Shown: positions 53,816-64,000, counted from the first letter of the stretch. The stretch is DNA of 64,000 nt from Lineus longissimus (GCF_910592395.1 NC_088317.1:10542001-10606000); one strand, 5' to 3'. Notes: a model not told the origin generated them from the sequence alone. Translations and numbers: made by a program.

Positions 53816-55712
53816 AAAAACAAGAGTAGCACCACTTGGGAAGCGAAGAAGCATACCACAATTCGAACCGATGGTGTCACTTGCGACTGCACATTTGATA
53901 CAAGTATACAGAGAAGGAGCTGAAACTACCAATTAAGTCATGACATGTTGGATGGACTCAAAGGTTGTCCTGAGTGGGATCAGCAAACAAGCATACCATT
54001 GGCAGACTTTTGTGGCAAATTGTGTGGCCGAAATACAGAATCTCATTGAGCCAAGCAGCTGGAAACACGTTCCAGGGAAGTTAAACCCCACAGATCTGTA
54101 TTCCCGAGGATTGTATGCAGCGGAACTAGTAGAGTCTGAACTATGGTGGAGTGGACCACCATTTCTCTTACAGGGGGAGTCGGAATGGCAAGCACCACAA
54201 CCGGATTGTTCGGAAAGTGAAACGACCAATGTGAACTTAAAGAAGAACCACCGAAGTTGGCACGCATATTGCATGTGGAAAAGGTGAACGAGAAAGCACG
54301 AGATGAAGAACTCAATGAATATGTGAAAAGGTTCAGTTCTTTGAACCATTTCGTTGGAACAATGGCCTTGATACGTTCCCTATCAGCGAGAAAACCTGAA
54401 GACGATGTGGCAGATATCGCCCCACTGAGAAAACGAGGGGAGGTCACACTTGCGGATCGTAGATAAGAGATGTTGTTTTGGATTCGATTGGCTCAGCGAA
54501 AGGCCTTTCCAGATAAAATTGGTCTGCTGAAGGAGAATAAACCCTTGCCTGAAAAGAATCCACTACTTAATTTGAGTCCCTACTGGGATGCCGAGTCAGA
54601 AGTCATGCGAGTCAGAGGACGTCTGCACTACAGCCCACTACCAGAACAAACACGTCACCGAATCATCTTGCCACGTCATGATCCATTTGTTGAGCTACTT
54701 GAGCATTTCCATTTTGTGATCTTACACACTGGAGCAGCACAGACACTGGCAAGTTTGAGATGTCAGTATTGGATTATGCACGGAAAACAAGAGGTCTGCA
54801 GAATTCTCTTCCAATGTATAAAATACAAGGAGCCTGTCCAAATTGAACAGCTGATGGCACCATTGCCAGAGTTGTGCATCACCCCCACACCGAGTTTCGA
54901 GCACGTAGGAGTGGACTTCCCAGGACCATTGTATATCAAAGCTACAAATGAGAAAGCCTACATTTGCCTTTTTCACCTGTATGGTTGTTTGAGCTGTTCA
55001 CTTAAGAGTTGGTTTGTGACCTAACCACTGAGACATTCATGATGGCAATCAGGAGATTGATAAATTGTCGAGGAAGATGCAAAGTGATCCACTCTGACAA
55101 TGCGAAGACATTCAAGAAAGCGTCCAATATTTTGTTTAACCTGTTTAAGGATGAGAAACGTCTTAAGGAAAAGGCTTCAGGACTGGAGACAAAAGACCAC
55201 TGAAGCAAGTACTTGGAAAGACACGACTGACCTATACTGAGAATGAGACACTACTAACAGATATTGAGGCAACTCCAGGCCACTCACACAAGTTTCAAGT
55301 GATGTTCATGATTTGTCACCACTCACTCCTGGACACTTTCTTATTCACTTTCTTATTGGACGGAGTATCACTTCTCTACCCAATATTGACTGAATCATGA
55401 AGGAGATGGAGTTTGATGGGCGTATCAGCAAAGATTGTCCAAGCTCTTTTGGAACCACTGGACCTTCTTGAGCTGAATCAGAGAAAGAAGTGGACAGAAA
55501 TTCGTGACAATATCAAAGAAGACGATGTTGTTATGATAGCTGAAGATAACAGCCGAAAGATGGATTGGTGTTTTGGGCGAGTGATTAGTGTTCACTCAGG
55601 AAGAGATGGATTAGTCTGTTCAGTCACTTTGAAGACCATGAAGGGAACCATACTGGGGAGACCAGTTCAACTCTTGCGCCTGTTGGAAGCGGCAAGCCAG
55701 GATTCTGGTTAG
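53816..55712 (+). pseudogene. Bel/Pao RNase H tail, integrase and C-terminal domain
   Basis: After the family B insertion: RVAPLGK-type sequence at 53826; SWKHVPGKLNPTDLYSRG near 54055 (the conserved V-P-G-x-L-N-P-x-D block); WWSGPPFL; integrase finger histidines in FHFVILHTGAAQ and cysteines in CRILFQCIKYK near 54800, where the last Cys appears lost. Integrase Asp lies in VGVDFPGPLY (54908) and HSDNAKTF (55090). The segment expected to hold the third acid (GFWER-like block) is missing near 55160-55205. A DUF5641-like tail (EDDVVMIAEDNSRKMDW, GRPVQLLRLLE) ends at TAG 55712. Several frameshifts are present. It is dead. Confidence 0.85.
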
Positions 55713-55926
55713 AGAACTTGTGTTGTTTAATGACGCTGGACATCAGTTAGTCAGTGTGTTTTTATAGTCGATTACATGTATATCGCTGCCAGTTTGAATC
55801 AAAATTTCAATTTTTTCATGTAAAGGTGTTAAAAAATAAATGTATAATATTTATGTGCTCGCGTTTTACTTTGTTTGTTTATCGCTTGTTGTGAAAATCT
55901 CATACCTCGATTTTCAGAGGGGAGGA
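55713..55926 (+). other. Bel/Pao 3' untranslated region with polypurine tract
   Basis: Non-coding DNA runs between the end of pol and the 3' LTR and finishes with AGAGGGGAGGA, the expected plus-strand primer. Confidence 0.7.
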
Positions 55927-56299
55927 TGTTCAGTCAGCACTTAAGTTTTATTTGGGTTTTTTTGGGGCCACACCCAGTGTACCAAGTATTTTAGTAACTG
56001 AACATTAGTGCAGAGGGCAGCATTAGTGTTGCAGAACCATGTGGTTGAAAGAGGCCATGTCTCTCATCTTTTCTCCTTGATTTGTGCAAGAAATTAGATT
56101 GACTGAGATGTACATTTCATTTCTTAAAGTAGAATGAAGAAGAAATCATTACCCTTCTTTTAAGAGTCTGTTTTGTGAGTTTATGCAATCAGAACTACCA
56201 CAGGCACATGGTCAGAGGAGGAGGAGCTACAGAGATACAAATCAGTATCAGAGTACAGTGTACAGCTTTTGAGTATTTCTTTTGTGTGAAGAAGTGACA
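55927..56299 (+). repeat. Bel/Pao 3' LTR
   Basis: It is 373 bp, begins TGTTCAGTCAGCACTTAAG and ends GTGTGAAGAAGTGACA. ATGCC target duplication follows. It carries the 70 bp missing from the 5' LTR. Confidence 0.92.
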
Positions 56300-56453
56300 A
56301 TGCCGATAGTGAACTTTGACATCTGTGACCTTGAAGAGTAAGTCAAATCAAAAACCTGGTTTGTATATCAAGCACCCATATGAGATGCATCTACGGTAAA
56401 AATTTCATGATTCTAGCTAGCAGCTTTCATAAGATATCGCCAAAAATAGGTTA
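56300..56453. mobile_element. Family A repeat, copy A7, right part
   Basis: It continues the core unit interrupted at 41195: GATAGTGAACTTTGACATC, TGTGACCTTGAAGAGTAAGTC, CCAAAAATAGGTT. The order matches 8730-8895 in copy A3. It ends where family C begins. Confidence 0.75.
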
Positions 56454-59400
56454 AGACTAGAGGCACCGCGTTTGCTGGCAAACGCTAGTATATCCGCACT
56501 TTGGTGAAATCAGGTTGCTGGTAGTGTTATGGAACGGAATAGAATAGTAAAGAAGGAAGCTTATGATTGGAGTGGCTTTTATTGTTATTTTGGGTAGTCT
56601 ATTTCTATAGCGAGAAATGTCTAGGTGAACTCGTTCAGAATGTAGAGAGGTCACAAGATATTTCCAAGTTTTACAACAAATGCCTGCCAGTCGGCCATCT
56701 TGAATGCAAAATCAGCCATTATCGAACTTGACCTTGATATTCATCCCATACTCGTGCACACTAAATATGAAATGTCCAGGTGAACTCGTTCAGAACGTCG
56801 AGAGGTCACAAGGCATTTCCGAATTTTACAACAAAAAGGCCGCCAGTTGGCCGTCTTGAGTGCAAAATCAGTCATTATCTAACTTCGCCTTAATATTCAA
56901 CCCATACACATGCACACTAAATATGGAATGTCTAGGTGAACTCGTTCAGAATGTAGAGAGGTCACAAGGCATTACCAAGTTTTACAACAAAATGGCCGCC
57001 AGTCAGCCATCTTCAATGCGAAATGAGCCATTATTGAACTTGACCTTGATATTCACCCCATACACCTGAACACCAAATATGAACTGTCTAGGTGAACTCG
57101 TTCAGAATATAGAGAGGTCACAAGGCATTATCAAGTTTTACAACAGTCGGCCAACTTGAATGCGAAATCAGCCATTATCTAACTTTGCCTTGATATTCAC
57201 CCCATACATGTGCACACCAAATATGAAATGTCTAGGTGAACTCGTTTAGAATGTAGAGAGGTCACAAGGTAATTCTAAGTTTTACAACAATGAAACGGCC
57301 AGGGGCCATTGTGCTCACCGTATACATCTTCTAGTAGGCAGGATCATGCTTAGTTTAGAGGTGAATATGGTGAAGACAATCAGGCCTGAAGACTTTTTTT
57401 AGATGTGTATTGATGTCTAGTAATAAGACAGGGCAGTATATATAAGTTTATGATCCGACCAATAATTGTCTATGACATCAACAAGATCAATATCGTGTGA
57501 TAGGGCGGTGTTGGTGAAGACGAGGTCTAACTTTGAGTCATAATCTGTGGTGTTTTTAGTCATGTGCTGGGTGAAATCAAATCCTTGTAGCATGTAGGTT
57601 TCTAACCTTGAATTAAAAGTAGAGAGAAGCAGAGAGCAGTCTGTTTCACGGCCCCTGTCGTCAGTCATTTTAATATCATTTTTTTTTACACAATATGATT
57701 GAAACCCTGGGTAGAATTGTGTACTAAGTTTGAAATTCATAGCACTAGCGGTTAAGAAACGTGCTACAGGATACAACGACAACGACAACGGATATGTGAC
57801 CTAGGGTGTAATGCGTACGCCTACTAAGTTTCAAGTTAACAGCTTTAGTGGTTAAGAAACGTACCTCGGTAATTACACTCTTAACGGCACATTTACACGA
57901 TTTGACCTCTATGACATTGACACGTAAGCAAAAATGACCTAATTTTAGAGTTTTAACTCTGTGACCTTGACAAGTAGGTCAAATCAAAAACCCGTATGAT
58001 ATGTCATGTATCCTTGCTGGGGGTAACCACCATAAAAACTTGCCAAAGTTACACTCTAACACCCAATTTTTGCAATTTGACCTCGGTGACCTTAAAAAGA
58101 AGGTCAAATCCAAAAATCGTAAGACACATGATGTATCCTTGCTAAGAGTCCCTGCAATAAAAATTTCATCGAAAAAAAGTCATTAAAAATTTTATCGAAA
58201 CAATTCACTCAAATAATCAAGATATTGCACTTCTTACTTTTTCCATTATGGCCACCTGGTGGCTGAATAAAGAATCAGATCGGGCCAAAATTCGGCATCA
58301 GAGGTTATCTGATGTAGGGGATTATATGCACCAAGTTTCAAGTTCATAGCTTTACTGGTTAAGAAACGTGCCATAGTTTACAACCTAATGCCAATTTACG
58401 CCATATGACCTCTGTGACCTTGAAAAGTAGGTCAAATTGAAAACCCGTAAGATATGTGATGTATTCTTCCTAAGAGTACCTACCATTAAAATTTTATCGA
58501 AAACAAGTCACTTATAAGCGAGATATCACACTTTTTAGATTTCCACTTTTGGCCCCCTGGTGGCAAAGTTGAGAATCAGATCAAACTGAAATTCAGCACC
58601 AGAGGCTATGTGATATAGGGGGTTATATGTACCTAATTTCAAGTTCATAGCTTTAGTGGTTGAGAAACGTGCCATAGTTTACACTCTAACAGCGAATTTA
58701 TGCCATATGACCTCTGTGACCTTGAAAAGTAGGTCAAATTAAAATCCCGTATGATATAGGATGTATATTTGCTATGAGTACCTACAACAAAAGTTTCATC
58801 GAAAACAAGTTACTAACAAGCGAGATATTACACTTTTTAAATATCAACATTTGGCCCCCTGGTGGCCAAGTTGAGAATCAGATCAGACCGAAATTCAGTG
58901 TCAGAGGTCACCTGACCTAAGGGGTGCTGTGTACAAAGTTTCAAGTTCATAGCCCTAGCGGTTAAGAGACGGACGACGACGACGACGACACCGCCGCGGA
59001 CGGACACAGCGCTATCGTATAGACTCCCCTCACGGTGAGCCAAAAAGGCCGCTAGTCGGCCATCTTGAGTGCGGAATCAGCCATTATCAAACTTCGCCTT
59101 GATATTCACCAAATACACATGCACACCAAAAATGAAATGTCTAGGTGAACTCGTTCAGAATGTAGAGAGGTCACAAGGCATTTCCAAGTTTTACAACGAA
59201 ATGGCCACTAGTCGGCCATCTTGAATGCCAAATCAGCCAATATCGAACTTGACCTTGATATTTACACCATACACGTGCACACTAAATATGAAATGTCTAG
59301 GTCAACTCGTTCAGAATGTAGAGAGGTCAGAAGGCATTTGCAAGTTTTACAACGAAATGGCCGACAGTCGGCCATTTTGAGTGCAAAATCAGCCATTATC

Positions 59401-59745
59401 GAACTTGGCTTTGATATTCACCCGATACACGTGCAGACCAAATATGAAATGCCTAGGCGAACTCGTTCAGAATGTAGAGAGGTCACAAGGGATTTGGAAG
59501 TTTTACAAGAAAATGGCCGCCAGTCGGCCATCTTTAGTGCGAAATCAGCCATTATCGAACTTGGCCTTGATATTCACCCGATACACGTCGACACCAAATA
59601 TGAAATGTCTAGGCGAACTCGTTCAGAATGTAGAGAGGTCACAAGAGTGTGACATACAGACGGACGGACAGACGGCCAGACGGTCGGACGGATAACCGTG
59701 ATAAAAACAATATATCCGAACTTTCTCCGAAAAGTGCGGATATAA
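56454..59745. mobile_element. Family C hairpin-ended repeat with about 135-bp minisatellite core
   Basis: The left end GACTAGAGGCACC is followed by the perfect palindrome GCGTTTGCTGGCAAACGC (56468-56485) and TATATCCGCACTTT (56489-56502). The right end is GACGGACGGACAGACGG-like sequence, then AAAGTGCGGATATA (59731-59744), the exact inverse of the left subterminal repeat. Core units (56600-57290 and 59047-59650) share GTCTAGGTGAACTCGTTCAG, AATGTAGAGAGGTCACAAGG, TTTTACAACAAAATGGCCGC and CTTGATATTCACCCCATACA. Copy A10 splits the core. ORFs at 59221-59695 translate the repeat. Confidence 0.85.
57291..59042. mobile_element. Family A repeat, copy A10, inside family C
   Basis: It starts TGAAACGGCCAGGGGCCATTG then TGCTCACCGTATAC. 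It ends with (GAC)n, GCTATCGTATAGACTCCCC, TCACGGTGAGCCA. Core units carry GACCTCTGTGACCTTG near 58409 and 58710. The flanks ACAACAA and AAAAGGCCGC rejoin to the uninterrupted family C unit seen at 56829-56842, with no target duplication. Near 57360-57700 is a non-core piece of about 350 bp (minus ORF 57417-57788) of unknown origin. Confidence 0.83.
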
Positions 59746-59786
59746 TAACAGTTGTCATGGCGAATTGTACCTAGCAAATCAAGAAA
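59746..59786. repeat. Family D, left flank of B2
   Basis: AACAGTTGTCATGGCGAATTG, TACCTAGCAAATCAAG corresponds to 24458-24500. The rest of this family D copy resumes at 62187 after family B. Confidence 0.65.
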
Positions 59787-62186
59787 CAAGAGGCCCAAGG
59801 GCCTGGCGCTCAGCTGAGTTAATATCATTAATATCTTCCCGGTGTTTAGTTCATTATGCATGAAAATGGCATGCTCCATGGTATTTGATATCCTTTTGCG
59901 TTCACTACGGTACCAATGTTTTTGGTTGACATAATTATGCCACTGTTCATATCTCAATCCTGACCATAATTCGGGTGAAATCATCGTATGAAAATATTTA
60001 CCGAAACATGAAGTTTATGCCATGAATGAGGATACTCATTGTCATAGCCTCGTTTACAAGTACGAAGTATTTTCCCGCGAATATTCAAAACTGCTTGGCT
60101 CCTTGCCAGTTAAATAACATGTGACTATACACAAAATAGAAAACTTTGATGGAAATTGTAAATCATTTTTTTATCTATCAGGGGAAACAAGCTGATGATG
60201 ATCAAATAAATCATTCATGAAAAATCGTTTTGTTGCTGAAGCTTGCATGATGAAGTTAATGCTAAACCTTTTCTTGTGCTCTACTGCGCCACCGTAGTCT
60301 TCTATTTAGACCAGCGATGACGTCATTTCTGGTGATTCCCTACGTTGTCCAATGAGCGCTTTTTAAAATGTGCCATTTGGTATTGTACAGTATGCAATGT
60401 ATTTTTTCAGCGCTGCCAGTTGCCGAACAGAATGCCGTAGCTCCCTCAATTTCCAATCAATTTTTATGGGAGTGACATTATTGTATTGCTTAGAATGTCT
60501 ACTTTTTACTCATGAAAGAATTGTAGAACTAAAACATAATAGGCGAACAGAATCATGCCGATTCACTGCACATACTGTGGGAATTCTCCACTTCAAAATA
60601 CATCGGCGATGTCATCGCGAACAGAGCATGCACTTCCGATATCGTTTTCACAGAAATGTGGCCGAATTTTCAAGAACTAATTTCTGAAAGTAGTCCCTAA
60701 AGACCTTATGACTACCACTGAAACGAACTAGTGATAATATCGCCTACCAGACTACTTTTTAAGCAGAAAATTGGGTACTTGAGTGTTATTGAGCTCCAAG
60801 ATTATTGCACATGGCGTAAACAACATGCCGCCATTTTGTCTCCGCTTCGGTATTTCGTACGCCGCTTATAATGCACCTTCTCAATTAAAACCAACATAAT
60901 AAGGCCTTACATCGTTGATTGAATAGGAACACCACACAAAACACAATAAAGTGGGGGTACAATCGATTACGAAGCTGAAGTGAACAGTGATTTATTCCTG
61001 GAGCTACTGCTTTTGTTGTGTAGCGGCCATGTTTTGAGAACTGGCAAATAGGAGACTTCATTGATGGCTGATGAGTGACGTCATCTGGCGGGAATTTGAA
61101 TCGGCAGAAATAATTAAAAGGCAGGTAGCACCCTCTCCTGTTAAAATTTTGAACTTTTTCTCAATAAAATAGATTTTCAAGAATTTTATCTTAATATTAG
61201 AGCATATTTCGACTAATTCTGCTGCTCCTAGGCCGATATAGGCCAGTTTCCTTCATGCACTCTCGCTTGCAGGAAGTAGGTCGAATGGCGACAAATTTTG
61301 TTTTGAAAGTAGAGTTTGACCAGAAGTATCCAGAAATGCAAAATTGAAGTCTCTAGGTCTTACGGTTACAAAATGTGCACCATGGGTTTAACGGACGGAT
61401 GGATGGATGGACAGACGGACGCCACTGAACAACTTATTTGACAAGCTTGATAATATCGCCTACCAGACTACTTTTTAAGCAGAAAATTGGGTACTTGAGT
61501 GTTATTGAGCTCCAAGATTATTGCACATGGCGTAAACAACATGCCGCCATTTTGTCTCCGCTTCGGTATTTCGTACGCCGCTTATAATGCACCTTCTCAA
61601 TTAAAACCAACATAATAAGGCCTTACATCGTTGATTGAATAGGAACACCACACAAAACACAATAAAGTGGGGGTACAATCGATTACGAAGCTGAAGTGAA
61701 CAGTGATTTATTCCTGGAGCTACTGCTTTTGTTGTGTAGCGGCCATGTTTTGAGAACTGGCAAATAGGAGACTTCATTGATGGCTGATGAGTGACGTCAT
61801 CTGGCGGGAATTTGAATCGGCAGAAATAATTAAAAGGCAGGTAGCACCCTCTCCTGTTAAAATTTTGAACTTTTTCTCAATAAAATAGATTTTCAAGAAT
61901 TTTATCTTAATATTAGAGCATATTTCGACTAATTCTGCTGCTCCTAGGCCGATATAGGCCAGTTTCCTTCATGCACTCTCGCTTGCAGGAAGTAGGTCGA
62001 ATGGCGACAAATTTTGTTTTGAAAGTAGAGTTTGACCAGAAGTATCCAGAAATGCAAAATTGAAGTCTCTAGGTCTTACGGTTACAAAATGTGCACCATG
62101 GGTTTAACGGACGGATGGATGGATGGACAGACGGACGCCACTGAACAACTTATTTGACAAGCTTGGCTGACTTAGTCAGCTGAGCT
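59787..62186. mobile_element. Family B repeat, copy B2, with 716-bp internal duplication
   Basis: The left end CAAGAGGCCCAAGGGCCT, GGCGCTCAGCTGA is identical to B1. The right end is GCTGACTTAGTCAGCTGAGC then TAAAAA. Before the right end lie GATGGATGGATGGACAGACG and GACGCCACTGAACAACTTAT. It is inserted in family D with no target duplication, the empty equivalent being 24490-24515. The interior has no recognised transposase. The ORF 60370-60687 has no motif. Confidence 0.82.
60733..62164. repeat. 716-bp tandem duplication, essentially identical
   Basis: The unit 60733-61448 starts GATAATATCGCCTACCAGAC and ends TTATTTGACAAGCTT. The second unit is 61449-62164. I saw no difference by eye. Each contains the family B pre-terminal GGACGGATGGATGGATGG tract. 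It is either a very recent duplication or an assembly artefact. Confidence 0.9.
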
Positions 62187-62790
62187 AAAAATACAGAGAA
62201 AACTCACCCTGGTTTTCTGTCAAAACGTCTACCATAACAGATGAACTGAGCGCAGGAATCTGGGTTTTTCTACGAGTCTTCGATCGTCGACATCAATTAG
62301 AATTGGACAAAATAACTCCACAAAACGGCCAGTTCCAAAAGCACGTTGACATTGAGAATCAAAATATAGGAAAATACCACTTTCTAACTGCTCGTTATGA
62401 CTAATTTAGATTGGAACTATGTTTTGAAATGAACGTACACACTCTACATACATTTGCAAAACGTCCGTCACATTATCAGCCTCGGCTGAAATGCATTAGG
62501 GCAATGCCTTATGTGTAGCACGTTCAGTACATTACAGAGACAGGTAGGATCGAGGCCATTTTGCCAGTTTTGAGCAGATGACAATTTCCAGCTTAAAATT
62601 GAAATCGACCAATTACTGCCAATTACGGGGCGTTTAGTCTTTCTGCTGTAAAAAGCTATAATCCTATCGAAACAAGAGTTAAAAATATTGGTATCCTGGC
62701 ACATTTCCTGGCCTAACTACAGCAAATTCTGAAGGAAATGCAATTATTTTGCTGGAACTACTTTCGGCCAGCTCCAGTACAAACCATAAG
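62187..62790. repeat. Family D repeat, short copy
   Basis: It shares ordered blocks with 24500-26180 (see that entry) but lacks internal segments. Confidence 0.7.
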
Positions 62791-62825
62791 CTACGCTGCA
62801 AAGCCAGCATAGCTAGAAATAGAAG

Positions 62826-63175
62826 AACAATAAATAAATAATACATACAGGTTATCACAGATATTCATTAAAGGGTAAGACAATGTAGATATTAAAGGAA
62901 CAGCCCTAATAGGTACTATATTTTTAAAATGAGATTTAAAAAGAGCACATTGCACATTTACATTCTTTGCCCTTCCATGTTTCTAAAAGTTTAAGAAAAA
63001 TATTAAAATTGTTGGCCTCACGAATATGGTTAGGCAGGACATTCCAAATCTTAGATGCTTCGTAACTGAAACTCTGTTTGCCATATGTTATGGTATCAAA
63101 ATGTTCTACCTGTACATTTTGGTTACGTGAAGTTTCTTTCTTTTTAACTAGATTTAACAAACAGGATTTCTAGGA
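62826..63175 (-). mobile_element. LINE 3' fragment
   Basis: The minus-strand frame has YGKQSFSYEASKIWNVLPNH, then IREANNFNIFLKLLETWKG and a Cys pair (ECKCAMC). This is the usual C-terminal motif of one CR1-related LINE group. The tail is A/T-rich (TTTA)n near 62830-62840. Only the 3' part is present. It is a different lineage from the 7418 and 42986 fragments, which lack the terminal Cys motif. Confidence 0.75.
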
Positions 63176-63333
63176 TTTTGTACACTTTTTCAGCATTTGT
63201 TCTCCGTAGATGCAGAGAAACTGAATTGTCTACCGCAAGAAGTGACTCATATGAGCTAGTATGATCTTTATACACTAGTTAAAGGGCTCTATAATTCAAT
63301 CTTTCCAGTTTTTTTTGTGTTAGACACACTAGA

Positions 63334-63650
63334 ATGAAATTGTCCAGGGACCATGTGCTCACCTGTGTCACAGGACCTTGAAAAGTAGGTACGATGATAT
63401 AAGTATAAGTATAAGAAGCAGATGATATATGATGTATCATTGCTAGAAGTACCTACCATAATTTTTTCAAACTTTTCGGACCAGTATTAAGCGAACAATG
63501 GCATATTTTCATTTTTGACGTTTGGCCCCCTGGTGGCCAAACCGTGAATCATATGAGGTCGCAATTCGGTCTCTGAGTAGCAGACACCAAGGGGTACATG
63601 TGTACCAAGTTGGAGTTTAATAGCTTCAGCGGTAACAGAACGTGCCACCC
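63334..63650. mobile_element. Family A repeat, copy A11, right-truncated
   Basis: It starts GAAATTGTCCAGGGACCATG then TGCTCACCTGTG. It has one core unit (CCCCCTGGTGGCCAAACCG, AACGTGCCACC) and stops abruptly at a LINE fragment. Confidence 0.75.
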
Positions 63651-64000
63651 TGGTCCAGCAGATGAACCCTGTGGAACTCCTTTGGTCAGGGGTAGAAATT
63701 CGCTCTGAGCATTCCCAATTTTCACACATTGTTCTCTGTCAGTGAGATAGCTTCGCAGCAAAGATACAGGCGAATCTGACGTTAAATAAGCAGTCAGCTT
63801 CTCCAAAACTAGGTTGTGCGGTAAGAAGTCGAAGGCCTTCGGGAGGTCCATGAGAATAGCACCAACAAAATGGCCTTCATCTAGTGCCCTCCTCCAATCC
63901 TCAGTGAGTGCCAATAAAGCAGACTGGCAGCTGTAACCTCTGCTATAGGCAGGATGAAAGAGTTCACTAAAATGCTCATTCGGTTGGTCCACCATGGCCT
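63651..64000 (-). mobile_element. LINE reverse-transcriptase fragment, continues past the right edge
   Basis: The minus-strand frame has FHPAYSRGYSCQSALLALTE, the motif-A aspartate in AILMDLPKAFD, LTDREQCVKIGNAQSEFLP and the motif-B GVPQGS. Coding similarity stops exactly at the junction with the family A core (63650), before the active-site YADD. The element is non-LTR, probably of the CR1/Jockey superfamily, and truncated. Confidence 0.85.

Larger units (their letters stand above)
41196..56299 (+). mobile_element. Bel/Pao LTR retrotransposon, decayed and expanded by nested insertions
   Basis: LTRs at 41196-41498 and 55927-56299 share TGTTCAG...GTGTGAAGAAGTGACA ends. ATGCC is duplicated at 41191-41195 and 56300-56304. 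A purine tract AGAGGGGAGGA abuts the 3' LTR. Internal coding remnants run in Bel/Pao order: DUF1759-type gag, zinc knuckles, aspartic protease, RT, RNase H, integrase, C-terminal DUF5641-like domain. A minisatellite, TTAA element, LINE, family A and B repeats and an unclassified 0.9-kb segment expand it from an expected 6-7 kb to 15.1 kb. It cannot be active. Confidence 0.9.

Noticed and set aside
57417-57788. 123-codon minus-strand ORF (LVFTNTALSHDIDLVDVIDN)
   Set aside because: Weakly resembles a LINE endonuclease segment (DLVFTN, YWSDHKLI) but is too short and its ends run into family A core; kept only as an unexplained piece of copy A10.
59221-59695. Overlapping ORFs of 143 and 104 codons
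   Set aside because: Derived from the family C tandem unit; each 135-bp unit is a multiple of three.
60370-60687. 105-codon ORF with cysteines
   Set aside because: No recognisable motif, inside a family B element.
1-64000. tRNA, rRNA or snRNA genes
   Set aside because: None recognised by eye; a covariance-model scan would be needed to exclude them.

Overview
This is animal nuclear DNA, not bacterial, viral or organellar. The evidence is a split gene with GT-AG introns whose exons encode a WD40-FYVE protein, two LTR retrotransposons (Ty3/gypsy and Bel/Pao), CR1/L2-type LINE fragments, TTAA- and TA-flanked DNA transposons, and very abundant AT-rich interspersed and tandem repeats. Bel/Pao plus gypsy plus hairpin-ended repeats with a minisatellite core suggest a marine invertebrate (mollusc, other lophotrochozoan or non-vertebrate deuterostome). 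The species cannot be named from the sequence.

Host genes are sparse. The minus strand carries the 3' half of a wdfy2-like gene as six exons: 29110-28984, 28492-28387, 10032-9931, 8182-8052, 6881-6773 and 6345-6316 (stop). All splice phases agree. One intron of about 18.4 kb (10033-28386) contains about a third of the annotated transposons. The 5' exons were not found and presumably lie beyond the right edge, or were missed. Further downstream on the same strand is an unidentified terminal exon (2558-2420) between inverted repeats. On the plus strand, 30941-32149 is a compact locus of unknown family: an intact 160-codon ORF with two SH3/Tudor-like stretches, then a coiled-coil ORF that joins a Cys-rich ORF through a 56-nt GT-AG intron.

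The rest is a nested transposon landscape. (i) A near-intact 5.3-kb Ty3/gypsy element (18020-23343; 239-bp LTRs, TSD GTTTA) sits inside a piggyBac-like TTAA element whose uninterrupted sister lies at 11569-12261. (ii) A decayed Bel/Pao element spans 41196-56299 (LTRs at both ends, TSD ATGCC). It was swollen to 15 kb by a minisatellite, a LINE, a TTAA element and hairpin-ended repeats. It is itself inserted in a hairpin-ended repeat whose halves are at 39924-41195 and 56300-56453. (iii) Three repeat families unrelated in sequence (called A, B and C here) share one design: a near-terminal perfect palindrome, short subterminal inverted repeats, a core (a clear minisatellite in A and C), a (GAC)n- or GACGGACAGACGG-like stretch near the other end, and insertion between A residues without target-site duplication. 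That design matches non-autonomous Helentron/HINE rolling-circle elements and is the most interesting system here. (iv) Five TTAA-flanked elements, at least two TA-flanked MITEs or fold-backs, one hAT-like element with a 5-bp TSD, and the right end of a Tc1 element with Sleeping-Beauty-type IR/DR structure complete the set.

All coordinates and identities come from reading by eye. Family A to D names are local labels. No database search was possible.
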